The notes: a model not told the origin generated them from the sequence alone. A DNA stretch of 64,000 bases from Gibbula magus (GCA_936450465.1 OW388300.1:50943551-51007550); one strand, 5' to 3'; numbered from the stretch's first letter, positions 1 through 12,559 are shown. Translations and numbers: made by a program.

Positions 1-640
1 CCCATTTCGGAGAACACTTTATTTCAGTAAGAACTACAACGCCTTTAAGGCACTTACATGCAAATAATGCATATTGTTGGACCTTAATTGCCATCATTGC
101 TGTAGGACGCTGTAAACCAGGAGTAGAAAGTACCCATCCTTTTTCAATCTCCTATCGTGCCTGCACGTTTCACTTTAAATTAAATTTAGAGCTATACTAA
201 TTCAGTTATATGCTGTTGATTTTCAAACACAGTACTATATTTATCTACAAATTAAAATGGCTCGCCTTTATGTTGTTCTTGTGTAATGCACAAACATATG
301 TCGAGATTATACATTATATTTATAACAGGAGAATCCTACAATTTAGGAAAGTATATCTATTGCAATAAAATATGATTAGACGACTGATATCATTAAGTGG
401 TTGAAGTGAAGTGAATGTGGGTACTTGAGTATATATATGTGAGTTTTTTGTAATGCAGCGTTTCTTGAGAGGGCGAAAGTGTCGGCTTTAAGGACCAATA
501 CGGCATTGTCAAACACCCAAAATATGACCTGGTTTCAAATCACTTGGCAAACTGTAAAAAGGTTATCTGTCGCTCAAATATTACACCTCGGCGTCCCTAT
601 AACAACCCCCCCCCCCCCCCCCCCTTTTTGAACCGTTCCT
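1..640. repeat. dispersed module A, copy 1
   Basis: This block recurs at 14435-15100, and its first 442 bases recur at 18487-18929, with scattered differences. No coding capacity is evident. It ends with a run of 19 cytosines at 606-624, which in the second copy is a longer interrupted C tract (15039 to about 15080). The start at base 1 is only the window edge, because the other two copies extend about 500 bases further upstream. Confidence 0.85.
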
Positions 641-644
641 ACTA

Positions 645-965
645 TTTAGATAGATGCTTATGAACTGATTGAAAAATATCTCCATGAACAAGAAACCAGG
701 GGCCAATTGTTGATTTTTGAAAGGATCGCGCAAAAATGTCCATGACCATGTGAATGAATGCATATACATGCAAAATGCTTGAACTGAGTACGGTGTCAAT
801 AATATATCTATGTATGAAGAAGGTGAAAAACCAACCAGTTTATTTTGTCATTTGGAAAATCGAAACTATACAGGAAAACCTATTACCAAAATATAAACCG
901 ATAATGGTGATATTATTACAGAAGGAAGTTAGATATTGCAATCACAAATGGAATTTTATAAAAAA
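645..965 (+). pseudogene. L1-like LINE ORF2 fragment, just upstream of the RT domain (copy a)
   Basis: Read across frameshifts, the fragment gives LIEKYLHEQETRGQLL and then a YEEGEKPT-type stretch. This is the linker that precedes the reverse transcriptase palm in L1-type ORF2 proteins. Sister copies lie at 15105-15345, 31581-31915, 50240-50569, 53625-53954 and 56494-56819. The 31.6-kb copy runs straight on into the next part of ORF2, so the break here, at the TAGAGCC start of another element, marks an insertion. The fragment has stops and frameshifts and is not functional. Confidence 0.7.
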
Positions 966-1138
966 TAGAGCCATGGGCTCTGTAGCTCATCAGGGTTTAT
1001 ATCGTTTAATTATGAAGACAAAAATAGATTTTTAGGTCATGGCTTGAGGCCCTTATTTGGGGCACCACAGGGTCACCATATCTACAATTTAGAATCCCCA
1101 TTGGCTAAAGAGTATGCACACAATATTACAGCCTTCTA
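966..1138 (+). mobile_element. left end of the 145-bp-monomer element, interrupted
   Basis: It starts TAGAGCCATGGGCTCT, a short palindrome, and has TAGCTCATCAGG a few bases further in. The first degenerate monomer follows (ACAATTTAGAATCCCCATTG). The same start is seen at 19308, 47658, 50570, 53955 and 56820. Here the element breaks off after CAGCCTTCTA and its continuation (GGTCTCTTTGTTTTGGAGG) resumes at about 12730, so the intervening 11.6 kb is a later insertion. Confidence 0.75.
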
Positions 1139-1325
1139 AAGTTAAGCAAGAAACAAAGTACCCCCTTTCTAGAAATTTGTAGCAAAAAACCTAGTGCGTA
1201 TCAAGAAGTTTCTAGAAAGTTTCTAGAAAATTTCTAGAAATTTCGAGTTTTTATTTTTTGCGAGATATCTAAATAATTTTGGCATATTCTGAAACTGCTT
1301 ATTAAATTTAACACACATTTTAAAA
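1139..1325 (+). repeat. left terminal inverted repeat of the 11.6-kb insertion
   Basis: It matches the reverse complement of 12560-12729 at AGTGCGTATC, at AGAAATTTCGAGTTTTTA, at TTTTTGCGAGATAT and at ATATTCTGAAACTGC, in the same order. This arm carries extra 11-bp-spaced TTCTAGAA boxes at 1210, 1221 and 1232 that the right arm lacks. Confidence 0.7.
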
Positions 1326-1385
1326 ATAAAGTTTATAACTTTATTAGAAAAACGGGTATTTAATGTCGAAGTTTTCCTACTCTAC

Positions 1386-2505
1386 CATGCGGTCATATGA
1401 AGCTTGAAACTGTTGAAAGTTATACCTATCTTGGACTTTTAATAACCGAGCACTTAAGTTATATTCGTATGGGTAAAGCCGTGGCCAGTTCAGCTAACAG
1501 GGCACTGGGTCTCCTGATCTCTAAATGGAGGATTCTTGGAGGAATGCGATACGAGACTTTCACAAAGCTGTACGACTCCATGGTATGGTCCACTATAGAC
1601 TATGGGTCGGCTATATGGGGGACGTATAACATTCCAGCAATAAACAGCGTACACAACCGTGCAATGAGGTATTTTATGGGTGTGAGGCGTTTTACCCCAA
1701 CAAGAAGTGTGTCTGGTGATATGGGATGGGATGGGTGCCCCCGGCTGTACGCCAGTGGGCACCCATGCGGTCATATGAAGCTGGAAACTGTTGAAAGTTA
1801 TACCTATCTTGGACTTTTAATAACCGAGCACTTAAGTTATTTTCGTATGGGTAAAGCCGTGGCCAGTTCAGCTAACAGGGCACTGGGTCTCCTGATCTCT
1901 AAATGGAGGATTCTTGGAGGAATGCGATACGAGACTTTCACAAAGCTGTACGACTCCATGGTATGGTCCACTATAGACTATGGGTCGGCTATATGGGGGA
2001 CGTATAACATTCCAGCAATAAACAGCGTACACAACCGTGCAATGAGGTATTTTATGGGTGTGAGGCGTTTTACCCCAACAAGAAGTGTGTCTGGTGATAT
2101 GGGATGGGATGGGTGCCCCCGGCTGTACGCCAGTGGGCACCCATGCGGTCATATGAAGCTGGAAACTGTTGAAAGTTATACCTATCTTGGGCTTTTAATA
2201 ACCGAGCACTTAAGTTATTTTCGTATGGGTAAAGCCGTGGCCAGTTCAGCTAACAGGGCACTGGGTCTCCTGATCTCTAAATGGAGGATTCTTGGAGGAA
2301 TGCGATACGAGACTTTCACAAAGCTGTACGACTCCATGGTATGGTCCACTATAGACTATGGGTCGGCTATATGGGGGACGTATAACATTCCAGCAATAAA
2401 CAGCGTACACAACCGTGCAATGAGGTATTTTATGGGTGTGAGGCGTTTTACCCCAACAAGAAGTGTGTCTGGTGATATGGGATAGGTGCCCCCGGCTGTA
2501 CGCCA
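1386..2505 (+). repeat. 378-bp tandem triplication inside the LINE ORF
   Basis: Units start at ATG 1397, 1775 and 2153, exactly 378 bases (126 codons) apart, and differ by only a few bases (for example Ile versus Phe before RMGKAV). Inner junctions read GGGATGGGATGGG where the last unit has GGGATAGG, a 5-bp duplication that leads into a few residues and back to the unit start CCATGCGGTCATATG. The near-identity suggests recent duplication or continuing homogenisation. Confidence 0.95.
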
Positions 2506-3205
2506 GTGGAACACAGTCGGCCGGGCCTACAAGAAGTTATGTGGAATGGATGATGGTAGACTTTGTTTTAAAGTTTTTATGTGGGCAAATGAGATACAGA
2601 AGCGACGTAACTTGAATTTGCGTGTTCACAACACGTTACACAGTATGAACCTAGACCACTTCATCCCAACTGGCAATACCTTCCATGGTAATCATATCAC
2701 ATCAGAAATTACTTGCAGGCTAATGGAAACCCATAAGGAGGAATGGCGGGAGACACTTGATAATCCTAAAAGCAAACGTGGTGACGGCGGAAACAAACTC
2801 CGATTGTACAAACAGTTCAAACATGAATACAGTTTGGAACCATATATACAGAGCTCTCTTCCAAGAACGTATCGTCGTGCGCTAGCCCTCTTCAGATGTG
2901 GTGTTGCCCCTCTACGAGTGGAAACTGGGCGGTACAATAATCTACCTCTAGCTCAGAGAGTGTGTTTTAATTGTGAGAGTTGTGTGGAAGATGAAGGTCA
3001 CGTTTTATTGCATTGTTCTGTTTATGATGATTTAAGAAAAGTGCTTTTAGATAAATGTAACAGTGTCTGTGATAATTTTACTCAGGGAAGCGTCTTTGAT
3101 AAAGTCTCTTTTATATTGTCTAACCCAAATATTGTATTTTTAGCGGCCAAAACCTGCAAACTTATTTTAGATAGAAGAAGGGGTATTTTATACAATGATA
3201 TGTAA
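1397..3205 (+). pseudogene. non-LTR retrotransposon ORF2 C-terminal part with internal triplication
   Basis: One reading frame runs from 1397 to the TAA at 3203 and is broken only by a TAG at 2483-2485, where the family sequence should read TGG (Trp). The protein starts at the YLGLLI stretch after the RT palm, then shows the KLYDSMVWSTIDYG segment. It ends with the CxxC-H-C knuckle (CFNCESC, then EGHVLLHC) typical of LINE C-termini. The catalytic RT core and endonuclease are absent, so the copy is 5'-truncated. The first 1.1 kb is three tandem copies of a 126-codon unit. The true family frame at each inner junction is disturbed by a 5-bp insertion, yet the chain of repeats stays open. It is not autonomous. 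Confidence 0.85.
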
Positions 3206-3377
3206 ATCCTTTTATGTAATTTATTGTATATAATATTGGTTTTAGTTTTTACTGTGTGTCTCTCATAACCCTAAATGGGTGGTTCGGCAATGTATTTTAT
3301 GTTTATATTTACATGTATTTTTATTGGCACTGTACGAGGTGAGGCCAAAATAAACTATATGTCTGTCTGTCTGTCTG
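3206..3377 (+). other. 3' end of the LINE: 3'UTR, AATAAA and (TGTC)n tail
   Basis: An AT-rich untranslated stretch follows the stop codon. AATAAA lies at 3349-3354, and a short (GTCT)n run at 3361-3377 ends the element. Microsatellite tails instead of poly(A) are common in CR1/L2/I-type LINEs. Confidence 0.7.
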
Positions 3378-5798
3378 CTTCCACATTATAACGCTCCTTG
3401 TCTGCCTCCGGTCATACATGGCTGACTCGCTGATTAACGAATGATCTGTGAAGGAATAAGCTGATAAGCGACTATGCATTTACTTATATATCGTCATTTC
3501 ATTTACACTATTGTGTTTTTATCATACTTTATCTTCGTCTGGTATATGCTCTATTAAATGTTGTATCTGACATACTGATTCCTCGATTTGAACATCCATT
3601 CATTTCTTTTACATTAAAGTCCGATAAATAACAAGGACATCCAACTCCGTATATAAGATATGATTTAAAATTCCATCGCATTAGAATTCGATTGCGTTTG
3701 TATATGTAGAGGGGAGAGGATCTTTTCCCGATCTGTCAACGTTGTATATTAACGTGAATGCAATATTGCGAATAAAAACGAATATATAAGTGGTTATGGC
3801 GGCGTGATTACACAATGCTGTGTCTGTGAATAGAATATAGAATATATTACTGTTTTGTTCATATTATATCGAATATCGGCTTTGTTAGTTGGCTTTTAAG
3901 AGTTATAATATCCCATATTGATACAAAATTATTTCGTTTGTATGATTGAAAATTGGTTGATATGAGATATATTCCAAGCATGTGTCAACAAGTGTAGTAT
4001 GCCAGACAGAAGTCGTCACAAAAGTTATATTTGAGGTGATTATAGTTGTTATATATTATAGGTTTTATTACATTAAATGATATACAAGTATTACATTTCC
4101 AAAAGTTTGTATATCAATGTATAATGAAGCCGTTATTGAAGGATACTGTCATCAAAGTATAGCTATTGAAATTTATAATACATATATGTTTAATCCTAGT
4201 ATTTGTCCAAACTAAGATCATAAGTTCATAATAATATGTGTCCACTGCAACATGCTTATATTGCAAAGTACTTTACATAGTTTTATTTTTGTTAAATAAA
4301 CAGAAACATTCAACTTTGTCTTAATATTTTAATCATCATATCAATTTGTAAATTGTTATTGCGGCATATGTCAATAATAAATTATACATACTGGATATGA
4401 GAGACATGCTGTGTTCGCAGGTTAGAAATTGTTACTATTGCAGAACTTATGTCTGCCTCTTCCTTTTGACGATTTTGTCAGAATACAACTCAATATCCGG
4501 TGGCTGATTCATTATATATGTAAAATATTAAACGTGTAATAAAAATGTTGTCAATTTCAATGAACGTTATTCTTAACTTCCATGCATTTGAAAGTTAGTT
4601 ATTTTCTCGACAGATAGAAATGTTTATTTCCAGTTTCTACATGCTTTGGAGCTGCTGAAGTACTTCTAGTTCACGTATTTGAAGAGAAGATAAAATAAAT
4701 TTATTTGGACTTATTTGGACAGATGTCTTCCTCGTCCACAATTTAAATTGTTACAGTCATGAACATAACACAACACTTAGAGCATTAAGAAGTGGGATAC
4801 ATCAGAAAACACTTTTTTAGAACTAACAATTCGTATAACGATAAATTAAGATGCTGTTATCCAAAAATAGTGTTTTCTTTCTAGTGTTACATTTTAGAAT
4901 CAATTTCACTGGTTATAAAACAAGTCGTAGATTAAAATGTTGTAAGATAAAAGTATTCATGTACTCGGTTATTCCAATTCCCTCTCTTTTCCCGAGTAAT
5001 AATCCAGATAGTAGTCTCTAATACCGGATATATGAGAAGCGTTAAGTTCAATTCTTCTATAACAATAACTTCTGTCGGAGATGCTATTCAAAGGCTTTTT
5101 CGATAATTTAAATATTCAAGTCAAGACTAAATCATGTCTTTTGACATCCTGTCACCTATTTTGAATTATCCAAAAACAATGTTATCAATTAATCAAACGG
5201 GTAGCCTTTTCCAAAAAATTCCCTTCCCCTTGGAACTATCTTGAGTTTATAAATATGTAGTCCACGTTCCACTTTAATGTGGAGGTAATAAATACGTTTT
5301 TCTGACAGCGAATGTATGTGCTTTCTGTGTTGATTCATACATGTGTTTATGAGTGCGTGTTTATATGAATACGATAGTCGACTGAGTCTTTACAATACAT
5401 AATATGTTATTATACATGATCATTGAAGTTTGTTGAAATACACAAACAGTTAAGTTAGGGTCGGTACAAGATAATTAGTTTATGATCCCCGCTCCCTGTA
5501 ATTACATCATGACGCGAACTACCATGACCACCAAAGGGTGACGCACTTGACTCCAAGCACGTTATTCAAGACACAGCACAAATCTTTGAAGACCGATATA
5601 AATAATTGTTTTATCGCATTAAATGTTAAATGCTTCAATTTATTTTCTCTTGTCACAATTTTCCCTAGGATATGTTTATACTGAACGAAATGCGGTGTTT
5701 GTTTACTATTTCAATGTGCATACATACACATGAGAACTCTATGAGAACTATTTTGTTATATTTTCCGGCCCACATAAAAAATATACATATACAAATGT

Positions 5799-5800
<2 letters not shown>
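3378..5800. other. anonymous AT-rich sequence
   Basis: I see no convincing ORF, RNA gene or repeat relationship to the rest of the window in this stretch. It lies inside the 11.6-kb insertion. Confidence 0.5.

Positions 5801-5858
<58 letters not shown>
5801..5858 (+). repeat. (GA)n microsatellite
   Basis: About 29 uninterrupted GA dinucleotides. Purine-rich interrupted G/GA sequence continues to about 5925 and recurs at 5998-6075. Open frames across it are artefacts of the dinucleotide repeat. Confidence 0.98.
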
Positions 5859-5862
<4 letters not shown>

Positions 5863-6075
5863 AGAAAAGAAGGGGGAGAGAGAGGAGAGGGATATGAGGG
5901 AGGAACAGAGGGAAGGAGGAGAGAATCATAGATACACTTTTACATTAATACAGGCACACATACCCATTTACGTTCAAATACATACTGTCATAGGGTAGGG
6001 GAGGGGATGGGAAAAGGGGAAGGGGAAAGGTGAGAGGGAGAGGGAGAGAAGGGGAGAGAATGTGTGAGGGAGAAG

Positions 6076-8706
6076 TAGTGAATTACATACTGAGGCACAC
6101 AAACTTATTTACATTACAATACATACATATACGAATATATTTGTCCAGACACATTCGCGAGATACATGAAGATAACAGGTTAAATATGGTCGACACATTT
6201 AATACTTATTTATCCCCATGTATACCGAACGAAAAACACACAGGCAAACCTATAGACTGGCATACTTTCGCACAGGATTCATATATACTTACAAACTGAA
6301 TATGCAAATATGCATGTTCTACAACAATTGAGTAAATGGTAAACAAAACACATTACACAAACAAACACAAAGCTTTCGTACACGTATTTAATAAAGAGAC
6401 TAAAGCAGTGTGAAATGAAGCTCACAGTTGAATGGAGTTTATCTTATACTTTGGGTATTCATTAGATAGCAGGTTTGTTGCAGTGGGTTGAAGTTTAAAT
6501 CTGCAATAAAGTAACAATCAGCTAAAACGTGGATTCCATTTACAATTATTTTAGCATCACACATTGAACATAATATTTTACATGTTATACTTAGAGTGAA
6601 GATATAAAAACCCAGGAGATAAAATTCATTGTTTTATGACGCAGTGTCAGGAATTGAAGTTAGACACGCTCCACTGTAGGACGTTGAATCCCCTGCTAAT
6701 CACCCCTGTATAGATGTCATCAGTACGTAAGTGATTCCCAATAACCGGAAACAGCCCTGATTGTTTAATCACGTGTATGCCTATCCGTCTATATACATTC
6801 ACTGAAACATTGATATACATTCGCCTGTCTCTTATACAACTCTTTGGCGGCCTCTGCCATTGTGTTTTATGAGTTCATTCAAAGGTATAGCGACATATAG
6901 ATTAGAATAACTGTCTATAATGTGAACGAATGTGAGTTACGCAAGGTTATTTTTCCGCTCCATTGATCCAGTGGCTCCACGACAAAATTGCCAATGGCCC
7001 CACTAAAGTTGAACACAATTTCAAAACTATACTTATTGAGTATGGTAATGTATATTTCAAAATGTTTATAAACATTTTACGGACTAGTACTAAATGTTCA
7101 TTCAATAGGTCTTACGTTTTATTTGTCGAATGATTCTTGAGAATTGCCGTACCATATTACTGACCTGCTTATTTATACCAAATTCATTTCTTCCAATAAC
7201 AACTGAATTCTAATTCATCAAACCGAGTTAACTGATTCAATACTAACTCAATTTAATTATCAAAAAAATATTTGATATAAGCAAATGAATGCAAATGACC
7301 TTAGGTCTATACTCATTACATAACTTTAACCGGAGCCCCCTGTCATTATCAAATGCACTTGGTGGATGATGTTTTTCTGTGAGATTTACGTTCAATCATC
7401 GATATTGTATTGTGATTGATTTAATGTAATTAAACAATGTATTGTATGTAAGCCGAACAAACAAATTCTTTACCATTTATATGCAATTTCTTTACAAACT
7501 CATTTAATTATAAATGCCTCATCAACACAATGATAAACCATCAGTATACACGTATAAAGTCGTGTAATTTCAGAACTTTTACATTTCTAACATGACAGGG
7601 TAACTTTAACTACTTGAATCAAAGACTCCAATTCATATTGGCTCATTATCAGTGTCACGCTAGCTTGAACTTATGTATTTTTTATCAATTCCAACTTTTT
7701 GGTATAATTACACATATTACCGGTATGTAGTATAAGAATATTCACAGAGAAACAAATAACTTATTATTCAGCTTATAAACAATGTTATGTTTTTGTGTAA
7801 TTGTGCCTTTTCGGATTTGTTAATACAATTGTCAATTTGTGACAAGCAACATCGAATGACTCGGGGTCAGAGGAAGATAAACTTCTTTTTGTTACAATTT
7901 CGACGTTTCGGTAACCCCAACTTATTGAATGTCTCCATTATTTTTTATTGGCAAAAATATAACGATTCTTAATATTGCAAATTTAGCATAATTGTCGAAA
8001 ATAATTAACTGATTACATTAATATTCCAAGAAACACTTCGTTATATCTATGAGAATTCCAACATCAACACAGGTAATCAGTGTCTCACATTGTAAACACT
8101 AAGTACATTTACATACACATTAGTGAGTACGCCCATTTTACACCCTCTATTGATACAACATAAATACATATATTACCGACTGACTTATATAGTTTGGACA
8201 TTTATGCATGGATATAAATATACACAATGTTTACGTTTAATAAGGAACGTATTTCACGTTTTGAGGACGAACTATGCCATGTTAAGTAAAACATTTGAAT
8301 ATACAATGTCAAATATACATTTTTGTATATTCAGTGATCGTAATGTTTATTTCGGGTTACATGTTTTCATTCATTCCATTATTCTACTGGTGATTAATTA
8401 AAGCAAGACAGTTGATGTTACACCTGCCAGGTGAAGGTAATCCGCACGGGTGTGTATGTTTTGTAATCAAGTAATGTAATTTCATTGATAAACACAGAAT
8501 GTCCTCTTCAAAACACATCCTATCCCTTGATCAGCTTGCATTAAATTAAGAAATGAATGTCATAATGTGTTGGTCCACGCGATTATAACCTTGTTGAAAC
8601 GTGCAGCAGGTTATTCAAACGTTAAAATTACTCAGTGCAACGATACCTTACTGACCTAGATACCAGTCACTCATTGGCGGATCTCTTCCGGATACAAGCG
8701 CATGCA
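6076..8706. other. anonymous AT-rich sequence
   Basis: Short open frames here (for example 7787-7972 and 8123-8401) have no recognisable domain or composition signal. Nothing else could be supported. Confidence 0.5.
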
Positions 8707-8885
8707 TAAAATATATATATAAATAAGATGAGTTGCTTCTCACCATAAGTAAGGTTATATATAGAAAAGAGTAAACATCAGATGGGTTTGACTGGATCAA
8801 TCTTTGTTAATGCAATACGATGAGCTCATTTCGACCAGTATATCGGTATTTTCAAGTATGGTTAACATGTTGAATATTGCATATT
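8707..8885 (+). repeat. 179-bp direct repeat, left copy
   Basis: It is repeated at 9966-10144 with three substitutions by eye. The two copies exactly flank the LINE fragment at 8886-9965, so they are best read as an unusually long target-site duplication. Confidence 0.9.
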
Positions 8886-9965
8886 GATATGATATGCTTT
8901 TATTCAGGTAAAGAGGCCACCGGCCCATTATACATGTACAGAGCATGATAAATTCAGTTTTAATACAAGAGCGCTGTGTTATACATTTACAGGTTAAATT
9001 GAGAACATATGATGTGGGATATTATACAAAAGGTATCCCTTTAAAAAAGGAATTACGTTTCTTTGCAGCAAGAAATATATATTTTGCCAAATTTATACAC
9101 TGATTGCGAGACGTGGAACAAAATAGCAAAGCTAATTTCTCCGGAGTTGGGAAAGAATGATGATATCGAGGTAACAAATTGACACGCAGGTCACCATAAT
9201 ATGGGCACACGAGGCAAAAATGAAACTCATCTTATGTTCTTATGCAAAAGGGACAAAAACGTTCATGTCTTGGTATACCATAGTATCTACCCGTTTCAAT
9301 AAGAAGACTATGATTGGATCCAAGAAAATTTAAGATATTAATTCGAAATAATATTACATCCATGAACCGAACCGAATTACGATATTGAAAATTATCCATT
9401 ATAGCTGAGAATAATACCAGTTTATAACTAGATTGAATGTTATCATGACAAACCTGGGTTTCAATGTCTACACATCTTTGCCTAAAATAATACAAGAATA
9501 AACCAGCCCTTCCAACTCCCTGTTGAAACCAAACCTCTGCGAAACCATATGAAAACAACAATGATTTAACCTTAAGTGCCCAGCAAGCACTACCACTTTC
9601 TTCCCGTTTATATTGGAAACTATAGGCTTTCTTCAATATAGCATTATTTTCTTGTGTTAATAATCTAAGCCAAAAGTTTATAATTTTTGAGTAATGGGAC
9701 ACTTTGACAGATTGCCTAGTCAGAATAGATCTCACAAAATTAGTTGGAGTATTTCTTTTCAGTCCCACAATTAATTTACAAAATTTAATGAAAACATTTT
9801 CAACATCAGGTGATGCGTGAAACCCCCAAATTTCGGATCCATAAGTCAAAATTGGTAGAACTTTTATGTCAAAAATTTTGAAACAAATATTTTGCGGCAA
9901 AGATGTAAATTTACCTAACCTTGATTGGAGTATTTGAATAACTTTCCAAGCCTGCTGGGCTAATG
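8886..9965 (-). pseudogene. 5'-truncated non-LTR retrotransposon, ORF2 C-terminus
   Basis: Read on the minus strand from 9965, the frame gives the post-palm region (FDIKVLPILTYGSEIWG), a long helical stretch, and the C-terminal knuckle. That knuckle is RFCPFC, then a TAA stop at 9232-9234, then in the same frame DEFHFCLVCPYYGD and about 50 further residues. Apart from that one nonsense codon the frame is open, so the insertion is fairly young. The 3' end carries AATAAA close to the junction and a short ATATC repeat rather than poly(A). No endonuclease or RT catalytic core is present. Confidence 0.8.
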
Positions 9966-10144
9966 TAAAATATATATATAAATAAGATGAGTTGCTTCTC
10001 ACCATAGGTAAGGTTATATATAGAAAAGAGTAAACATCAGATGGGTTTGACTGGATCAATCTTCGTTAATGCAATACGATGAGCTCATTTCGACCAGTAT
10101 ATCGGTCTTTTCAAGTATGGTTAACATGTTGAATATTGCATATT
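9966..10144 (+). repeat. 179-bp direct repeat, right copy
   Basis: Partner of 8707-8885. An open reading frame continuing into this copy on the minus strand is chance and not part of the LINE protein. Confidence 0.9.
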
Positions 10145-11975
10145 TATGTATGAACAAAAACAATAGCATGTTGTAATGCTCAACATCTTAACACGTCAGT
10201 GTATTGACACCAAAATCAGTCATTGTCTTTCAATCATGTTCGTGAATTGCCTTCTTCAGGTCTTCAATTGGGTGTCACTCCAGGACCAATAACAAGATCA
10301 TAACAATGGAAGGATGAATATTTAGTTTGATTTTAAATACAACAGAAAACAGTAGTTGTCATCAAGTCAACCTAATTCGCGCATTGATTCAATGTGCAGA
10401 TTTAAGTGCAAGATGGGCATGGTCGTCACATAACTTTGTTTGCATTGAAAGTAAATTTACAATTATTTAAGGTTCCCATGACATTGTGTACCATTTGCTG
10501 ACCCACCGGTGTTATACATTATCATAGACATTGACGGATTTAAGTTTTCAAACAGGCATACATCATAAGTGTACATAATCTTTAGGGGGCCTTGAAACAG
10601 TCGCGGAATTATCTTTATTTGTAGGAATGTGGTGATTTATTATCAGAAGTGAAATCTTGTGTGAAGTGACAACTGTCAAGAATGTGGTATGGTCAGATAT
10701 ACGATACTGGGAAATCCCCGGGAAAATAGTTCCGGCATGATTTCGTGTATCCTTCATTTGCTGTAATTTATTTTATTTAAACGTCAGTCCTTTGTTTATC
10801 GCCAAACTTGTTCGGGGTATATACCGGTCATGTTACTTTGTTTAGTACAATCAAAAGGCAGCATATCGCTTAAATTGTAATATTGTATATTACCAGATTT
10901 TTAAAAGTTGGCCGATTTTATAAACCGAAAACTACCTTATAACAGTATATGCTCACATTGTAAAGTTTCCAATGTTGAGAACGAGGCGCATTTGCAACAG
11001 GTTGTTTATATTCTTAATTTGAGAATCTCACTTTTGAATCTCGTCCATGCTAAGATTTAAATTTGTGATTGTTTATTTTGTATTTTACGCCTGTCATGTC
11101 ACCGAATATACAGTGCATGAATTTGTAGCTTTATATAACTTGTAAATGTTGACGTGCCGAATAGTGAGTGGGTAGAAACATTGATATTTGGAATGAGTTA
11201 CGGTAAGTTAGAGATAGAAGGAGGGAATGGGTTTAAGTTTAAGCTTTCTGTGTTTTTAGAGTTTTATATTAACGACAGGATGGCCGACTTTTTTTTATGT
11301 ATGAAGATAGCTGAGTTTGTTGTTGGCTTGAAGCAGCACCTGAGATCTTGGATGCCTCTTCATATCAGTTGGTGTCGGTGAACTGGTCTTTCGTAATAAA
11401 CAAAGGGAAAGTAATAACATGTTTTACCGCCATATCAATGGATGAATTAATGTACAGTCGCCCTGATTGGCGTGATTGCATATGTGTTTTATGCCATCCT
11501 TCATTGTCTATCTTGCCGTACGGTACGTGGTACGCGCGACATGATAAAGTCGTTTCCTTTCTCCGCTGTTGAAAGCATTGATAAGATGTAATGAAGAAAC
11601 CATTTTATCAGTGTACACATCTTTAAAATTATAAAACAATCGCCATTGGGAGAACGCCAATAATGGTAAAGCTAAACACATAGGATAAAGAGCTTTATCC
11701 TACCTCATGTAAGAATGTCGATCTATGATTGGTCCACGTGACCCTGAACAAATAACCATACTCACCCTCACCCAGGTGGATAAATGTCACCGAGGGTGAT
11801 AAAAGCCTTATACCCCGCTACCGAAATAAAGCGTGCGTCCACGTCAGTCAGTCCATGACACGTGATACAGTTTATTTTGACTCTGACCCAGATTTGTTGC
11901 TTCTTTGAATAAACGATGTTCGAGCATTTCTGTTTGTTTTTAATAATATTTTGAGACATTCGGTAGGATAAAAAC
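10145..11975. other. anonymous sequence with one short palindrome
   Basis: No gene is recognised. A palindrome at 11681-11702 reads TAGGATAAAG, AG, then the exact complement. Small frames at 11154-11572 have no identifiable features. Confidence 0.5.
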
Positions 11976-12094
11976 GTTATAACATTCAGTGGAGGTTTAC
12001 ATCGTGAATTATAAGACCCGGCCTCCGGCTCGTAGAATAAAAAATAATGCGGGTCTTATAATTCACGATGTAAACCTCCACTGAATGTTATAAC
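11976..12094. repeat. perfect 45-bp inverted repeat (fold-back)
   Basis: The arms 11976-12020 and 12050-12094 are exact reverse complements separated by a 29-base loop at 12021-12049. The outer ends are GTTATAAC, itself a palindrome, so those eight bases could equally be a target duplication. The structure may be a small fold-back transposon or the footprint of hairpin-mediated duplication. Confidence 0.95.
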
Positions 12095-12559
12095 TTATAT
12101 AATATCAATACTGATAACAGGACATTTCATTGCAAAATTAGGAGCATAGTGATGTCCGTTTAATAAAATACCTTGTATATCATTTATTAAGATAGGAAAA
12201 GTGGCATAGTTACTCCACATAATTTACAAAAATACTATAATCAGTTTTTAATGAACATTTCTCACAGTTTGATTGATTGAAAGTTGTATATGATAATTTT
12301 GAGCCTATAATATGATATACATGAGATCTTACTTAGAAGCTTATACATTGTTTCAATTACATCTCTGAATAAATCCACATTTTTCATGTTATAGTCGATG
12401 ACTATCCTTCATTAATTTACTCACAAGCTACAACAAACCCGTCATGGCGCAGTCCAGCGAGAGGCTAAACAGCGACTGTTATAATTAGACTGTCCATTGA
12501 GCAGTTCATCGAGGCGCGTTATAACGAGGAGTCCACGAAACTGAACATCAATTTTCTGC
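12095..12559. other. anonymous sequence
   Basis: Contains several GTTATAA motifs (near 12477 and 12519) similar to the ends of the fold-back upstream, but no complete inverted pair and no gene. Confidence 0.4.

Noticed and set aside
1209..1240. Heat-shock element from repeated TTC..GAA
   Set aside because: The spacing is 11 bases, not the 10-base (5-bp unit) period of heat-shock elements, and no gene follows at the right distance.
3264..3280. Telomere-like TAACCCTAAA
   Set aside because: A single occurrence inside a LINE 3'UTR.
5672..5998. Open frame of Arg-Glu repeats through the GA run
   Set aside because: A GA dinucleotide repeat is open in every frame; no start context or conserved flanks support a protein.
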